This document shows, piece by piece, positions 32,229 through 43,056 of a stretch of DNA of 64,000 nt (the first letter of the stretch is position 1; the number at the start of each line of letters is the position of its first letter). A program made the translations under genes and the position numbers. This DNA comes from Vibrio atypicus (lineage in GTDB: Bacteria; Pseudomonadota; Gammaproteobacteria; Enterobacterales; Vibrionaceae), in NCBI RefSeq assembly GCF_009811315.1, contig NZ_BLID01000006.1, positions 124,001 to 188,000 of the forward strand, written 5' to 3'. The notes under the pieces were generated by a model that did no database searches, was not told the DNA's origin, and worked only from the letters and a program-made list of their open reading frames with translations.

Positions 32229-32371
32229 GTATGTATATTTAATGAGTTATCTCGTTGCGAAAGAACAGTCACATAGCTTAGAGCTGGCTATGTTGCATCA
32301 GACCCCAACTCAATGAAGGTGACGTATTAAGCGCTAGGTAAGCTAAGCGTTTTATTAAGGAACACTATGAT

Positions 32372-32770
32372 ATGAAAAGAACTCACATTGTTGCAGCAAT
32401 CATTTTTAACCAAGATAAATCAAAAGTATTTATTACCAAGCGTCCTGATGACAAACATAAAGGCGGTTTTTGGGAGTTTCCTGGTGGTAAGGTAGAAGCA
32501 GAAGAAACGACTGAACAAGCGATGGTTCGTGAACTTGAAGAAGAAATCGGTATTATTACAACTGAGCAGCAACCTTTTGAGCACTTAGAGTTCGATTATC
32601 CAGACAAATCACTTAAGTTTGATTTTATTGCTGTGACTCAGTTTGAAGGTGAACCTTATGGTAAAGAAGGTCAGCAAGGTGAGTGGGTTACAATCGCAGA
32701 TCTTACCCGCTATGCATTTCCTGAAGCGAATGTGCCGATTCTGGAGCGAGTGGTCAAAGAGTTTACTTAA
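32372..32770 (+). CDS. mutT: 8-oxo-dGTP diphosphatase MutT
   Basis: 132 residues. The Nudix box (residues 39-61: Gly39, Glu45, Arg53, Glu54, Glu57, Glu58, Gly60) is complete, and the C-terminal GKEGQQGEWVTIADL region matches E. coli MutT. It removes oxidised dGTP and so prevents A:T to C:G mutations. The position after secA is conserved in enterobacteria. The start at 32372 follows AAGG; an ATG five bases earlier opens only two codons. Confidence 0.93.
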   Translation: MKRTHIVAAIIFNQDKSKVFITKRPDDKHKGGFWEFPGGKVEAEETTEQAMVRELEEEIGIITTEQQPFEHLEFDYPDKSLKFDFIAVTQFEGEPYGKEGQQGEWVTIADLTRYAFPEANVPILERVVKEFT

Positions 32771-32813
32771 GCATACGCAACCACTGCTAGCCACAGCCGT
32801 TTATTACTGTTAG

Positions 32814-33674
<861 letters not shown>

Positions 33675-33687
33675 AATAAATAATTAT

Positions 33688-33712
33688 GCGCTGGGCTTGC
33701 CCGGCGCTTTTT
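33688..33712 (+). terminator. Rho-independent terminator of dapB
   Basis: GCGCTGGGC (33688-33696) against GCCCGGCGC (33699-33707) with one wobble pair, then five T. The nominal loop is two bases, so the top pair probably opens. Confidence 0.87.
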
Positions 33713-34022
33713 GTATCTGAATAGTATGGTGTCTATTTAAACCGATGGCTATCGCTTAAAAACTCTTGAGTTTTGTTGTTTTTATATTGGTTTAGGGTTG
33801 TTTTTTGCTTTAGTTGCTCAAAAGTTTGAGTTGTTTTTGGTGGGGCAACGTTTGCGTGATTTTTACGTTCAAAAGTGTGATCGCAACTTTCCCTCTTTTT
33901 AGGTATTTCATAAAATCCTCTCCCTTCTTGCTGTTATTAGGTAGTAAACTTTGTTTTTTGACCCCTTTTAATCGATTTTTGTATTAAGGGCTTTAAATGA
34001 TAGATTTATTTACACCCTTCTG
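33713..34022. other. AT-rich region upstream of the carAB promoter
   Basis: No gene. T-rich on the plus strand. Two short inverted repeats are seen, AAAACTC-tt-GAGTTTT (33759-33774) and CTCAAA-ag-TTTGAG (33817-33830), centred 57 bp apart. carAB in enterobacteria has long upstream control by PepA, IHF and PurR, so a large regulatory region is expected; I cannot assign these sites to a protein. Confidence 0.5.
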
Positions 34023-34051
34023 TTGACACGTATCACAACTCTCATTAGAAT
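34023..34051 (+). promoter_or_regulatory. Promoter of carAB
   Basis: Consensus -35 TTGACA (34023-34028) and -10 TAGAAT (34046-34051), spacer 17. The leader to carA is about 100 nt. A segment near 34127-34147 (TTTGCAT...ATTCT) resembles half of an arginine-repressor box, weakly. Confidence 0.75.
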
Positions 34052-34156
34052 ACCGCCAATTTGTCTAAAATGCCTAAAACCACAGTTAAGTGGTGATATG
34101 GAAGGCAGATTTGCAGTTAAATTTATTATTTTTGCATTTTTATTCTGGAGGTTGTC

Positions 34157-35296
34157 TTGAGCAAGTCAGCATTGCTAGTCCTAGAAGATGGGACAGTATT
34201 CCACGGTGAATCCATTGGCGCAGATGGTTCTGCGGTTGGTGAAGTCGTTTTTAACACCTCGATGACGGGGTACCAAGAAATCCTCACTGATCCTTCCTAT
34301 TCTCAGCAAATCGTTACTCTTACTTACCCTCACATTGGCAATACCGGAACCAATTCCGAAGATGAAGAATCCTCTTCAATCCACGCTCAAGGCCTTGTGA
34401 TTCGCGATCTCCCTCTTATCGCTTCTAACTTCCGTAATGAACAATCCCTTTCTGATTACCTAAAGTCGCAAAATGTTGTTGGTATCGCTGATATCGATAC
34501 GCGCAAGTTGACGCGTATTCTTCGTGAAAAAGGTGCTCAGAACGGTTGTATCGTTGCGGGTAACAATATCGACGAGGCTCTAGCACTTGCTAAAGCGAAA
34601 GAATTTCCTGGCCTAAAAGGTATGGACCTTGCGAAAGAAGTTACAACAAAAGAAGCGTATCAATGGAAACAAGGTTCGTGGACGCTCGAGGGTGGTCTTC
34701 CAGAAGCAAAAGATGACAGCGAACTGCCATATCACGTTGTTGCCTATGACTTCGGTGCAAAACGAAACATCCTGCGCATGCTTGTTGACCGAGGCTGCCG
34801 CTTAACGGTTGTTCCTGCTGAAACATCAGCAGAAGAAGTACTGGCTTTAAATCCTGATGGCGTTTTCCTTTCAAATGGCCCGGGTGACCCAGAACCATGT
34901 ACTTACGCTATTGAAGCGACCAAAGTGTTCCTTGAAAAAGGCCTACCAATCTTTGGTATCTGTCTAGGTCACCAAATCCTAGCACTTGCGTCTGGTGCGC
35001 AAACCGTGAAGATGAAGTTTGGTCATCACGGTGCAAACCACCCAGTAAAAGATTTAGAGCGTAATGTTGTTATGATCACGTCTCAAAACCACGGTTTTGC
35101 AGCAGATGAAGCAACGCTACCAGAAAATCTACGTGCTACTCACGTATCGCTATTTGATGGCTCTCTTCAAGGTATTCACCGCACAGATAAGCCAGCATTC
35201 AGCTTCCAAGGTCACCCAGAAGCAAGCCCAGGTCCAGAAGACGCGGCGCCGCTATTTGACCACTTTATCGAACTAATTAAACAACACAGCGCTTAA
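34157..35296 (+). CDS. carA: Carbamoyl phosphate synthase small subunit
   Basis: 379 residues. The N-terminal CarA domain precedes a class I glutamine amidotransferase with Cys269 in GICLGHQ and the His/Glu of QGHPEASPG near the end. It splits glutamine and passes ammonia to CarB, for arginine and pyrimidine synthesis. The start is TTG at 34157 after CTGGAGG; E. coli carA also uses UUG. carB follows after 16 nt. Confidence 0.97.
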   Translation: MSKSALLVLEDGTVFHGESIGADGSAVGEVVFNTSMTGYQEILTDPSYSQQIVTLTYPHIGNTGTNSEDEESSSIHAQGLVIRDLPLIASNFRNEQSLSDYLKSQNVVGIADIDTRKLTRILREKGAQNGCIVAGNNIDEALALAKAKEFPGLKGMDLAKEVTTKEAYQWKQGSWTLEGGLPEAKDDSELPYHVVAYDFGAKRNILRMLVDRGCRLTVVPAETSAEEVLALNPDGVFLSNGPGDPEPCTYAIEATKVFLEKGLPIFGICLGHQILALASGAQTVKMKFGHHGANHPVKDLERNVVMITSQNHGFAADEATLPENLRATHVSLFDGSLQGIHRTDKPAFSFQGHPEASPGPEDAAPLFDHFIELIKQHSA

Positions 35297-35312
35297 TTCG
35301 GAGTAGTAGATA

Positions 35313-38300
35313 ATGCCAAAACGTACTGACATTCAAAGTATTCTAATTCTTGGTGCTGGTCCGATTGTTATCGGTCAGGCATGTGAGTTTGACTACTCTG
35401 GCGCACAAGCATGTAAAGCACTGCGTGAAGAGGGTTACCGAGTTATTCTGGTGAACTCAAACCCTGCAACTATCATGACTGACCCAGAGATGGCGGATGC
35501 AACTTACATCGAGCCAATTCAATGGGAAGTCGTTCGTAAGATCATTGAGAAAGAACGTCCAGATGCTGTTCTACCAACTATGGGTGGCCAAACAGCGCTT
35601 AACTGTGCTCTAGATCTTGAAAAACACGGCGTTCTTGAAGAGTTCGGCGTAGAAATGATTGGTGCAACAGCAGACGCTATCGACAAAGCAGAAGACCGTT
35701 CTCGCTTTGATAAAGCGATGAAATCTATCGGCCTTGAGTGTCCGCGTGCTGATACTGCGAAAACAATGGAAGAAGCATACGGCGTACTTGATATGGTCGG
35801 CTTCCCTTGTATCATTCGTCCATCATTCACTATGGGTGGTACTGGCGGTGGTATCGCATATAACAAAGAAGAATTTGAAGAAATCTGTCGTCGCGGCCTA
35901 GACCTTTCTCCGACAAACGAGCTTCTTATCGATGAATCTCTGATCGGTTGGAAAGAGTACGAAATGGAAGTGGTTCGTGACAAAGCGGACAACTGTATCA
36001 TCGTATGTGCGATTGAAAACTTCGACCCAATGGGTATCCACACGGGGGACTCAATCACAGTAGCACCAGCTCAAACGCTAACTGACAAAGAATACCAACT
36101 CATGCGTAACGCATCTCTAGCAGTACTGCGTGAGATCGGCGTTGAAACAGGTGGTTCTAACGTACAGTTTGGTATCAACCCGAAAGATGGCCGTATGGTT
36201 ATCATCGAGATGAACCCACGTGTCTCTCGCTCTTCTGCTCTTGCATCGAAAGCAACAGGTTTCCCAATCGCTAAAATTGCAGCGAAACTGGCTGTTGGCT
36301 TCACGCTTGATGAGTTAATGAATGACATCACAGGCGGCGCAACCCCAGCATCGTTTGAACCAACTATCGACTACGTTGTGACTAAGATTCCTCGTTTCAA
36401 CTTCGAGAAGTTTGCAGGTGCTAACGACCGTCTAACAACGCAGATGAAGTCAGTTGGTGAGGTTATGGCTATCGGTCGTAACCAGCAAGAATCGCTACAA
36501 AAAGCACTTCGCGGCCTAGAAGTCGGCGCGACTGGTTTTGACGAAATGGTTGACCTAGATGCGCCAGACGCACTAACAACAATCCGTCACGAATTGAAAG
36601 AAGCTGGCGCAGAGCGTATCTGGTACATCGCGGATGCATTCCGTGCAGGCATGTCGGTTGATGGTGTTTTCAACCTAACGAATATTGATCGTTGGTTCTT
36701 AGTTCAAATCGAAGACCTAGTTAAGCTAGAGAACGAAGTTAAAGCGAACGGTTTTGCTGGTCTAAACCAAGACGTACTTAAAAAGCTAAAGCGCAAAGGT
36801 TTCTCTGATGCCCGCCTATCTAAAATCTTAGGTGTTGCAGAAAGTGAAATCCGTCGTCTACGTGACCAATACGATATTCACCCGGTATACAAGCGTGTAG
36901 ATACTTGTGCGGCTGAGTTCTCTTCAGACACAGCTTACATGTACTCATCTTACGATGAAGAGTGTGAAGCGAACCCAACAGAGAAAGAAAAAATCATGAT
37001 TCTTGGTGGCGGTCCAAACCGTATTGGCCAAGGTATTGAATTTGACTACTGTTGTGTACACGCATCACTAGCACTTCGTGAAGATGGTTATGAGACAATC
37101 ATGGTTAACTGTAACCCTGAGACAGTTTCAACAGACTACGATACATCTGACCGTCTTTACTTCGAACCTGTAACATTGGAAGACGTACTTGCTATTGCTC
37201 GTGTTGAGAAGCCGAAAGGCGTTATCGTTCAGTACGGTGGTCAAACGCCACTTAAACTGGCTCGTGCACTTGAAGCTGCTGGTGTTCCAATCATCGGTAC
37301 TAGCCCAGATGCAATCGACCGTGCAGAAGACCGTGAGCGCTTCCAAGTTGCTGTTGACCGCCTAGGTCTACTTCAGCCAGAGAACGCGACGGTAACAACT
37401 ATGGAGCAAGCGGTAGATAAATCGCGTGAAATCGGCTTCCCATTAGTTGTTCGCCCTTCTTACGTTCTTGGCGGCCGAGCGATGGAAATTGTATACGACG
37501 AGCAAGACTTACGTCGCTACTTCAATGAAGCAGTGAGCGTATCCAACGAATCGCCAGTACTGCTTGATAGCTTCCTAGATGATGCGGTTGAAGTAGACGT
37601 TGATGCGATTTGTGACGGTGAGCGCGTGGTTATCGGCGGTATCATGGAACACATTGAGCAAGCGGGTGTTCACTCTGGTGACTCAGCATGTTCGCTTCCT
37701 GCATACACGCTAAGCCAAGAAATCCAAGACGTAATGCGTGAGCAAGTTGAAAAGCTGGCATTTGAGCTAGGTGTTCGTGGTCTGATGAATACGCAGTTTG
37801 CGGTTAAGAACAACCAAGTATACCTAATCGAGGTTAACCCTCGTGCAGCGCGTACGGTACCGTTCGTATCGAAAGCAACAGGTGCACCAATCGCTAAGAT
37901 TGCTGCTCGTGTAATGGCGGGTCAATCTCTTGAAGCTCAAGGCTTTACGAAAGAAATTATCCCACCTTACTACTCAGTGAAAGAAGTGGTACTTCCATTC
38001 AACAAGTTCCCTGGTGTTGACCCACTATTAGGCCCAGAAATGCGCTCAACAGGTGAGGTTATGGGTGTTGGCGCAACGTTCGCAGAAGCTTACGCAAAAG
38101 CAGAACTTGGTTGTGGCAAGGTTTATCCAGAAGGTGGTCGTGCGCTACTGTCTGTACGTGAAGGTGATAAAGAGCGTGTTGTAGACTTAGCGTCTAAGCT
38201 TTCTAAGCTTGGTTACCAACTAGATGCAACGCACGGTACTGCGGTTATTCTTGGCGAAGCGGGTATTAACCCACGCCTAGTAAACAAGGTACATGAAGGT

Positions 38301-38543
38301 CGCCCTCACATTCTTGACCGTATCAAGAACAACGAATACACCTACATCGTTAACACCGCTGCAGGTCGTCAAGCGATTGAAGACTCAAAAGTCCTTCGTC
38401 GTGGTGCACTTGCTGAGAAAGTAAACTACACAACAACGCTAAATGCAGCGTTTGCCGCGTCTATGGCTCACACCGCTGACGCATGTGCATCGGTTACTTC
38501 TGTTCAAGAGCTGCATGCAAAAGTTGCTGAGAACAAAGCGTAA
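35313..38543 (+). CDS. carB: Carbamoyl phosphate synthase large subunit
   Basis: 1076 residues made of two homologous ATP-grasp halves (about 1-400 and 550-930), seen in the repeated [19 protein letters not shown] / [18 protein letters not shown] and [12 protein letters not shown] / [12 protein letters not shown] pairs, with an oligomerisation domain between and a C-terminal allosteric (MGS-like) domain. It makes carbamoyl phosphate from bicarbonate, ammonia and two ATP. Confidence 0.98.
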   Translation: MPKRTDIQSILILGAGPIVIGQACEFDYSGAQACKALREEGYRVILVNSNPATIMTDPEMADATYIEPIQWEVVRKIIEKERPDAVLPTMGGQTALNCALDLEKHGVLEEFGVEMIGATADAIDKAEDRSRFDKAMKSIGLECPRADTAKTMEEAYGVLDMVGFPCIIRPSFTMGGTGGGIAYNKEEFEEICRRGLDLSPTNELLIDESLIGWKEYEMEVVRDKADNCIIVCAIENFDPMGIHTGDSITVAPAQTLTDKEYQLMRNASLAVLREIGVETGGSNVQFGINPKDGRMVIIEMNPRVSRSSALASKATGFPIAKIAAKLAVGFTLDELMNDITGGATPASFEPTIDYVVTKIPRFNFEKFAGANDRLTTQMKSVGEVMAIGRNQQESLQKALRGLEVGATGFDEMVDLDAPDALTTIRHELKEAGAERIWYIADAFRAGMSVDGVFNLTNIDRWFLVQIEDLVKLENEVKANGFAGLNQDVLKKLKRKGFSDARLSKILGVAESEIRRLRDQYDIHPVYKRVDTCAAEFSSDTAYMYSSYDEECEANPTEKEKIMILGGGPNRIGQGIEFDYCCVHASLALREDGYETIMVNCNPETVSTDYDTSDRLYFEPVTLEDVLAIARVEKPKGVIVQYGGQTPLKLARALEAAGVPIIGTSPDAIDRAEDRERFQVAVDRLGLLQPENATVTTMEQAVDKSREIGFPLVVRPSYVLGGRAMEIVYDEQDLRRYFNEAVSVSNESPVLLDSFLDDAVEVDVDAICDGERVVIGGIMEHIEQAGVHSGDSACSLPAYTLSQEIQDVMREQVEKLAFELGVRGLMNTQFAVKNNQVYLIEVNPRAARTVPFVSKATGAPIAKIAARVMAGQSLEAQGFTKEIIPPYYSVKEVVLPFNKFPGVDPLLGPEMRSTGEVMGVGATFAEAYAKAELGCGKVYPEGGRALLSVREGDKERVVDLASKLSKLGYQLDATHGTAVILGEAGINPRLVNKVHEGRPHILDRIKNNEYTYIVNTAAGRQAIEDSKVLRRGALAEKVNYTTTLNAAFAASMAHTADACASVTSVQELHAKVAENKA

Positions 38544-38593
38544 TAAATAAAAATCAGTAAGCTCCAATCGAGAGCTTATATGACAACCTCATT

Positions 38594-38620
38594 GCCCGCT
38601 CGTTTGAGCGGGCTTTTTTT
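38594..38620 (+). terminator. Rho-independent terminator of carAB
   Basis: GCCCGCTC (38594-38601), loop GTTT, GAGCGGGC (38606-38613), then seven T. Confidence 0.95.
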
Positions 38621-38732
38621 CGTTTTAATAAACTAATGAAATTATGGAATAGGTCTGAATCGAATCTTTCGTTAACCGAATTGAACAATGGATGATAATT
38701 TATCGGTTAGGAACCTTATTAGTTGATATCTC

Positions 38733-39512
38733 ATGGAAATCTCATTCGAAATTCTCACTATTCTGTTTTTTGTCGCTACGGCTGCAGGCTTTATTGATGC
38801 GATGGCGGGGGGAGGCGGACTACTGACCCTGCCGGCGCTTCTTGCGGCTGGTGTTCCACCGACTCAGGCATTAGCAACCAATAAACTGCAGAGCTCATTT
38901 GGTAGCTTTTCAGCCAGTTGGTACTTTGTCCGAAATGGAATCGTTAGCTTAAAAGAGATGCGCCTTGCTATCGCCTGCACTTTTGTCGGCTCAGCAATTG
39001 GTGCCGAAGCCGTGCAGTATATAGATGCAGGCGTATTAACCAGTTTGATTCCGCTGCTGCTGGTTGGAATCTCTCTCTATTTTCTTTTTATGCCTAAAAC
39101 TAAAGAGCATGCAGGCAAAGCAAAGATCTCTGAAGCAATGTTTGCTTTTAGCGTCGGTGGTGGTGTGGGCTTTTATGATGGATTTTTTGGCCCTGGAACA
39201 GGCTCCATCTTTACAGTCTGCTTTGTGGCGTTAGGGCATTTCTCACTCGTCGATGCGACGGCACGCACTAAAGTCCTCAATTTTACTTCCAACATTGCAG
39301 CTCTGATTTTCTTTATTATCGCGGGCTTACCGATCTGGGAACTAGGATTGGTTATGGCTGTCGGCGGTTTTATGGGTGCACAACTAGGCGCCAAAGTGGT
39401 GGTTAGCAAAGGCCAGAAATGGATTCGTCCACTGGTGATCATTATGTCGATGTTAATGGCGACAAAACTACTTTGGCAGCAGCATCAACAATGGTTTCTA
39501 TCACTGCTTTGA
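38733..39512 (+). CDS. TSUP (TauE/SafE/YfcA) family permease
   Basis: 259 residues, about eight membrane helices. The two family repeats are seen as FIDAMAGGGGLLTLPALLAAGVPPTQALATNKLQSSFGS and GFYDGFFGPGTGSIFTVCFVALGHFSLVDATARTKVLNFTSN. Family members are proposed to export sulfite, sulfoacetate or other organic anions; the substrate cannot be told here. Closest in layout to E. coli YfcA. Its last 71 bases overlap, on the opposite strand, the end of the LysR gene, so the pair is convergent and overlapping. Confidence 0.85.
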   Translation: MEISFEILTILFFVATAAGFIDAMAGGGGLLTLPALLAAGVPPTQALATNKLQSSFGSFSASWYFVRNGIVSLKEMRLAIACTFVGSAIGAEAVQYIDAGVLTSLIPLLLVGISLYFLFMPKTKEHAGKAKISEAMFAFSVGGGVGFYDGFFGPGTGSIFTVCFVALGHFSLVDATARTKVLNFTSNIAALIFFIIAGLPIWELGLVMAVGGFMGAQLGAKVVVSKGQKWIRPLVIIMSMLMATKLLWQQHQQWFLSLL

Positions 39513-40314
39513 TTCGTGTATTACGGTAAGAAGACGGTCGCAGACAGATGTGTACTGGCCGATGTAGAGGTTCAATCTCGTTAAAATGGTGACAATACTC
39601 AGGGCCGATCTTCAAGGTTTTTACTACGGATAAAGGAACGAGAGCTGGGGCAACACCAGCTAGCGCTAATTGAGCCGCTGCGGCATAAGAGTCCATCTCC
39701 ATAATAGGTTTCATATCAAGCTGATTTAAAATGGCCAGCTGATAGGTATTAGCTGGATTTTTAAGATCGTTAGTGATGATAGTCGCTGGCAGCTGAGTCA
39801 AGGTGTCAGCGTAGACAATATAAAAGGGTTCGTCGAATAGGTGAAAGGTGGTCAGAGAATGGTGTGTAGGCAGGTAACCAGCACAGACACCGATCTGAGC
39901 AATACCAGACTGTACATGTTCTATGATTCTCGGTGTATGGTTGGTGGTAAGGGTGATGTAGTTATCACGCTGAACACACTCGCCAAGTGCTGTTGAAAGG
40001 TACCCAGCGATTAATGTTTCTGAACAATCTAAACGGATAATGCTGTGCTCGATGATCGACTGCTGCTCGTAGATTAAGCCTCTTAACTCATTGAATGTTG
40101 GACCAATACTCTCAATTAAGTTAATGCCATCTTGTGTGAGCTTTACGTGCCGGCCTTCTGGCTCAATGAGTTTCTTACTCAGTTTTTTTTCTAGATTGGC
40201 AATACGCTTACTTACCGCAGACTGGCTAATATAAAGCAGGCTGCCTGTCCGGCTCATTGTTTTTGCTTTGCTCAATACCAATAAGGTTTCAATGCCTTCG
40301 AGTAACATGGTCAT
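39442..40314 (-). CDS. LysR family transcriptional regulator
   Basis: 290 residues. The winged helix-turn-helix lies at about 5-65 (TMSRTGSLLYISQSAVSKRIANLEKKLSKKLIEPEGRHVKLTQDG), followed by a linker helix and a two-lobe effector domain with IAQIGVCAGYL and YAAAAQLALAGVAPALVPLSVV. Effector and targets are unknown. The convergent overlap with the TSUP permease suggests, without proof, that it responds to the permease substrate. ATG codons 1 and 3 are both possible starts. Confidence 0.9.
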   Translation of the reverse strand: MTMLLEGIETLLVLSKAKTMSRTGSLLYISQSAVSKRIANLEKKLSKKLIEPEGRHVKLTQDGINLIESIGPTFNELRGLIYEQQSIIEHSIIRLDCSETLIAGYLSTALGECVQRDNYITLTTNHTPRIIEHVQSGIAQIGVCAGYLPTHHSLTTFHLFDEPFYIVYADTLTQLPATIITNDLKNPANTYQLAILNQLDMKPIMEMDSYAAAAQLALAGVAPALVPLSVVKTLKIGPEYCHHFNEIEPLHRPVHICLRPSSYRNTRIKAVIETIVDAAAKVVLSPLTST

Positions 40315-40386
40315 TGGTGAAAGTAAGGAATAGGTAGCCCTAATGTAGCGGAAAGTTACGAAGGCTGCATTAAGTCATGGCTAAGA

Positions 40387-40419
40387 AACAAAAAACGGCG
40401 CTCACAATGAGCGCCGTTT
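40387..40419 (-). terminator. Rho-independent terminator of grcA
   Basis: On the minus strand AAACGGCGCTCA, loop TTG, TGAGCGCCGTTT, then a T-run. Perfect 12-bp stem at 40393-40419. Confidence 0.93.
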
Positions 40420-40442
40420 ACTAACTGGGTGACTGAGTTAAA

Positions 40443-40820
40443 TTATAGAGACTCAGTGAAAGTACGTGCGATTACGTCACGTTGCTGTTCAGTTGTTAGA
40501 GAGTTGAAACGTACAGCGTAACCCGATACACGGATTGTTAGCTGTGGGTAGTTCTCTGGGTGAGCAACTGCGTCTTCTAGCGTTTCGCGCTTAAGAACGT
40601 TTACGTTTAGGTGTTGACCACCTTCAATGCGTGGTGCAGTTTCGATAGCAACTTCACGGCTCTCGTACTCACCTAGATCGTTAATAGCGATAACTTGATC
40701 AGCTTCGAAGCCAGAGTTTGCTGCAACACAACGTGCTTCGTTCTTTTCGCTATCTAGTAGCCAGATTGAGTTCAGTAGATCGTCGTTAGCTGCTTTAGTG
40801 ATTTGAATACCTTGGATCAT
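40443..40820 (-). CDS. grcA: Autonomous glycyl radical cofactor GrcA (YfiD)
   Basis: 125 residues. The C-terminal part copies the glycyl radical domain of pyruvate formate-lyase: RVSGYAVRF, with the radical-bearing Gly at residue 100. It can replace the damaged C-terminus of PFL after oxygen exposure. The N-terminal 50 residues are the usual YfiD extension. Upstream lies a near-consensus FNR site and a -10, so induction without oxygen is expected. Confidence 0.95.
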   Translation of the reverse strand: MIQGIQITKAANDDLLNSIWLLDSEKNEARCVAANSGFEADQVIAINDLGEYESREVAIETAPRIEGGQHLNVNVLKRETLEDAVAHPENYPQLTIRVSGYAVRFNSLTTEQQRDVIARTFTESL

Positions 40821-40884
40821 TACTATCTCCTAGTCCACTTCAGTGGTTTATTGGTGTTAACTTTCGAATTTTATTGAGCTACGT

Positions 40885-40928
40885 ATTATATAGCGAATAT
40901 CCCTTATGATAATATTGATTTAAGTCAA
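40885..40928 (-). promoter_or_regulatory. FNR-dependent promoter of grcA
   Basis: TTGAT-ttaa-GTCAA (40915-40928) matches 9 of 10 positions of the FNR consensus. A minus-strand -10 TATAAT is at 40885-40890. The predicted start near 40878 puts the FNR centre at about -43, close to the class II position of -41.5. Confidence 0.75.
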
Positions 40929-41143
40929 AAAACAACCAAAAACACCATTTCCCTAAAGGTTATTTTCTTGTTCTAAATCAATAAAACCTTTGAAAACAAG
41001 GTGGTTACAATTTATTTTAATATATAAAAAATATTTAACAGGTGTTTTTGTTGTAAGTTTACTACAAAATGAGTTTAAAACTTGACCTGAGTCTTATAAG
41101 TAACTGTAAATAGATACGCATTCTGAAAGTGCAAAGTGATTAA
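40929..41143. other. AT-rich region before nfo
   Basis: No gene. Very AT-rich, with runs of A and T; presumably holds the nfo promoter, which I cannot place with confidence. Confidence 0.4.
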
Positions 41144-42037
41144 ATGACAATGCTAAAAAAACAACTTGGAAATAAATTTATTGGTGCACATGTATCAGCT
41201 GCTGGCGGCGTTGATCAAGCGCCTTTGAGGGCTCGTGAAATTGGTGCGAATGCTTTTGCGCTGTTTACTAAAAACCAGCGCCAATGGGTTGCTAAGCCAT
41301 TAGAGCCAAAGACGATCAGCGCGTTTAAGGCAAATTGTCAGATGCTCGGTTTTAGTAATGAGCAGATTTTGCCGCATGACTCCTACTTAATTAACCTAGG
41401 CGCCCCTGAAGAAGAGAAGTTAGAGAAATCTCGTGCAGCCTTCATAGATGAGATGGAACGATGTGCACAATTAGGGTTAACGTTACTCAATTTTCATCCT
41501 GGGAGTCATTTAAAGAAAATCTCGGAACAGGAATGCCTGACAAAGATTGCCGAGTCGATTAACTTAGCTCATCAAGCTGTACCTGACGTGGTTGCGGTAA
41601 TTGAAAATACTGCAGGACAGGGGACTAACCTTGGTTGGAAGTTTGAACATCTCGCGCAAATCATTGAGCAGGTTGAAGATAAAACGCGAGTGGGTATTTG
41701 TATTGATACTTGCCATACATTTGCTGCAGGGTATGACCTAAGTAGTTTTGAAGCATGTGAAGCGACGTTTGCCGAGTTTGATCGCATTGTCGGTATGCAA
41801 TATTTAAGAGCAATGCACATTAATGATTCAAAGATCCCATTAGGCGGCAAAGTGGATAGACACCATGCCTTGGGGAAAGGTGAGATTGGTTGGGACTGTT
41901 TTGAGTATATCGCCAAAGATACAAGGTTTGATGGTATTCCTCTGATTTTAGAGACAATAGAGCCAGATTTATGGCCTGAAGAGATCAATCAGTTACGTAC
42001 ATTTCATGCCGCATCATTGAACGAAAGTAAGCATTAG
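41144..42037 (+). CDS. nfo: Deoxyribonuclease IV (endonuclease IV)
   Basis: 297 residues. Zinc-site motifs of the AP endonuclease 2 family are all present: [66 protein letters not shown] and LETIEPD. It cuts DNA 5' of abasic sites in base excision repair. ung, which makes abasic sites, lies 240 nt downstream. The Shine-Dalgarno is weak; ATG codons 1 and 3 are both possible. Confidence 0.95.
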   Translation: MTMLKKQLGNKFIGAHVSAAGGVDQAPLRAREIGANAFALFTKNQRQWVAKPLEPKTISAFKANCQMLGFSNEQILPHDSYLINLGAPEEEKLEKSRAAFIDEMERCAQLGLTLLNFHPGSHLKKISEQECLTKIAESINLAHQAVPDVVAVIENTAGQGTNLGWKFEHLAQIIEQVEDKTRVGICIDTCHTFAAGYDLSSFEACEATFAEFDRIVGMQYLRAMHINDSKIPLGGKVDRHHALGKGEIGWDCFEYIAKDTRFDGIPLILETIEPDLWPEEINQLRTFHAASLNESKH

Positions 42038-42098
42038 ACAAAAAGTGGCATCAATTTTTCATACTACTAAGTGTGTTTAATTTTATGAGGATGCCACT

Positions 42099-42203
42099 AT
42101 GCCATTTTCATCCGTTACTACGACTTATCGACCAGTTCGTTTACCAATGCCTAATCGACACATCACAGGCCAAGGTCATTATCGTACACCTCAGAAACAG
42201 TAA
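42099..42203 (+). CDS. Putative small protein, 34 residues
   Basis: An ATG with GAGGA seven bases upstream opens 34 codons: the product begins MPFSSVTTTYRPVRLPMPNR and ends in TPQKQ. It is basic and has no membrane helix or known domain that I recognise. It lies between nfo and ung on the same strand. The spacer upstream holds a 9-bp inverted repeat whose second arm ends at the base before the start codon. Real translation is likely from the ribosome site but unproven. Confidence 0.5.
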   Translation: MPFSSVTTTYRPVRLPMPNRHITGQGHYRTPQKQ

Positions 42204-42221
42204 CCACTTAAACTGAGCTTT

Positions 42222-42271
42222 GTTCCTTCTACTATTTTTGCGACAATCTTGTCGATAGTAATAGAAGGAAC
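42222..42271 (+). promoter_or_regulatory. Long hairpin covering the ung ribosome-binding site
   Basis: GTTCCTTCTA (42222-42231) pairs with TAGAAGGAAC (42262-42271); CTAT/ATAG and CGACAA/TTGTCG extend the stem inward. The Shine-Dalgarno AAGGA (42265-42269) lies inside the paired arm, five bases before the ung start is reached. Confidence 0.6.
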
Positions 42272-42276
42272 AGAGC

Positions 42277-42963
42277 ATGACCTCATCACTCACTTGGCAA
42301 GATTATATCCAGGCAGAAAAACAGCAACCTTATTTCCAAGCGATATTGGATTATGTGTCGGCAGAACGTGCTGCAGGTAAAGGTGTGTTTCCAGCAGATG
42401 ATGATGTATTTAATGCCTTTTCTGCAACGGCATTTGATGATGTAAAAGTGGTGATCTTGGGTCAAGACCCATATCACGGCCCTAATCAAGCGCATGGTCT
42501 TTGCTTTTCAGTCCTGCCTGGAGTGAAAACGCCCCCTTCACTGGTTAATATCTATAAAGAGCTGGCTCAAGATATCAATGGATTTCAAATTCCGATGCAC
42601 GGCTATCTGCAGTCTTGGGCTGAGCAAGGGGTACTGTTATTGAATACGGTTTTGACGGTAGAGCAAGGGAAGGCTCACTCTCATTCGAAAATAGGGTGGG
42701 AAACGTTTACCAGCAATGTCATTGATACACTTAATCAGAAACGCAATGGGGTAGTGTTTTTATTGTGGGGGGCGCATGCTCAGAAGAAGGGGCAGTTTAT
42801 TGATCGTGAAAAACATCATGTTCTAGAAGCGCCTCACCCTTCACCTCTGTCTGCTCGTCGTGGTTTCTTTGGTTGTGGTCATTTTTCGAAAACGAATCAG
42901 CTATTGCTACAGCAGGGAGATAAAAGCATTGATTGGAATTTGCCACTTGATGTTGCTCTTTAA
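42277..42963 (+). CDS. ung: Uracil-DNA glycosylase
   Basis: 228 residues, family 1 UDG. Catalytic Asp64 is in GQDPYHG (62-68), FCFSV-type GLCFSV is the uracil pocket, and [13 protein letters not shown] carries His187. It removes uracil from DNA. Its ribosome site AAGGA is within a stem of a long hairpin, so translation may be regulated or limited. Confidence 0.97.
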   Translation: MTSSLTWQDYIQAEKQQPYFQAILDYVSAERAAGKGVFPADDDVFNAFSATAFDDVKVVILGQDPYHGPNQAHGLCFSVLPGVKTPPSLVNIYKELAQDINGFQIPMHGYLQSWAEQGVLLLNTVLTVEQGKAHSHSKIGWETFTSNVIDTLNQKRNGVVFLLWGAHAQKKGQFIDREKHHVLEAPHPSPLSARRGFFGCGHFSKTNQLLLQQGDKSIDWNLPLDVAL

Positions 42964-43056
42964 TAAGAGAGTAATTGAGTAAAATTCGAGCAGAATCAAA
43001 GCGTCATTTTGAGAACTCCTATACACTTATCAAAAGTAGGTGTTAGGGAGAATGCT

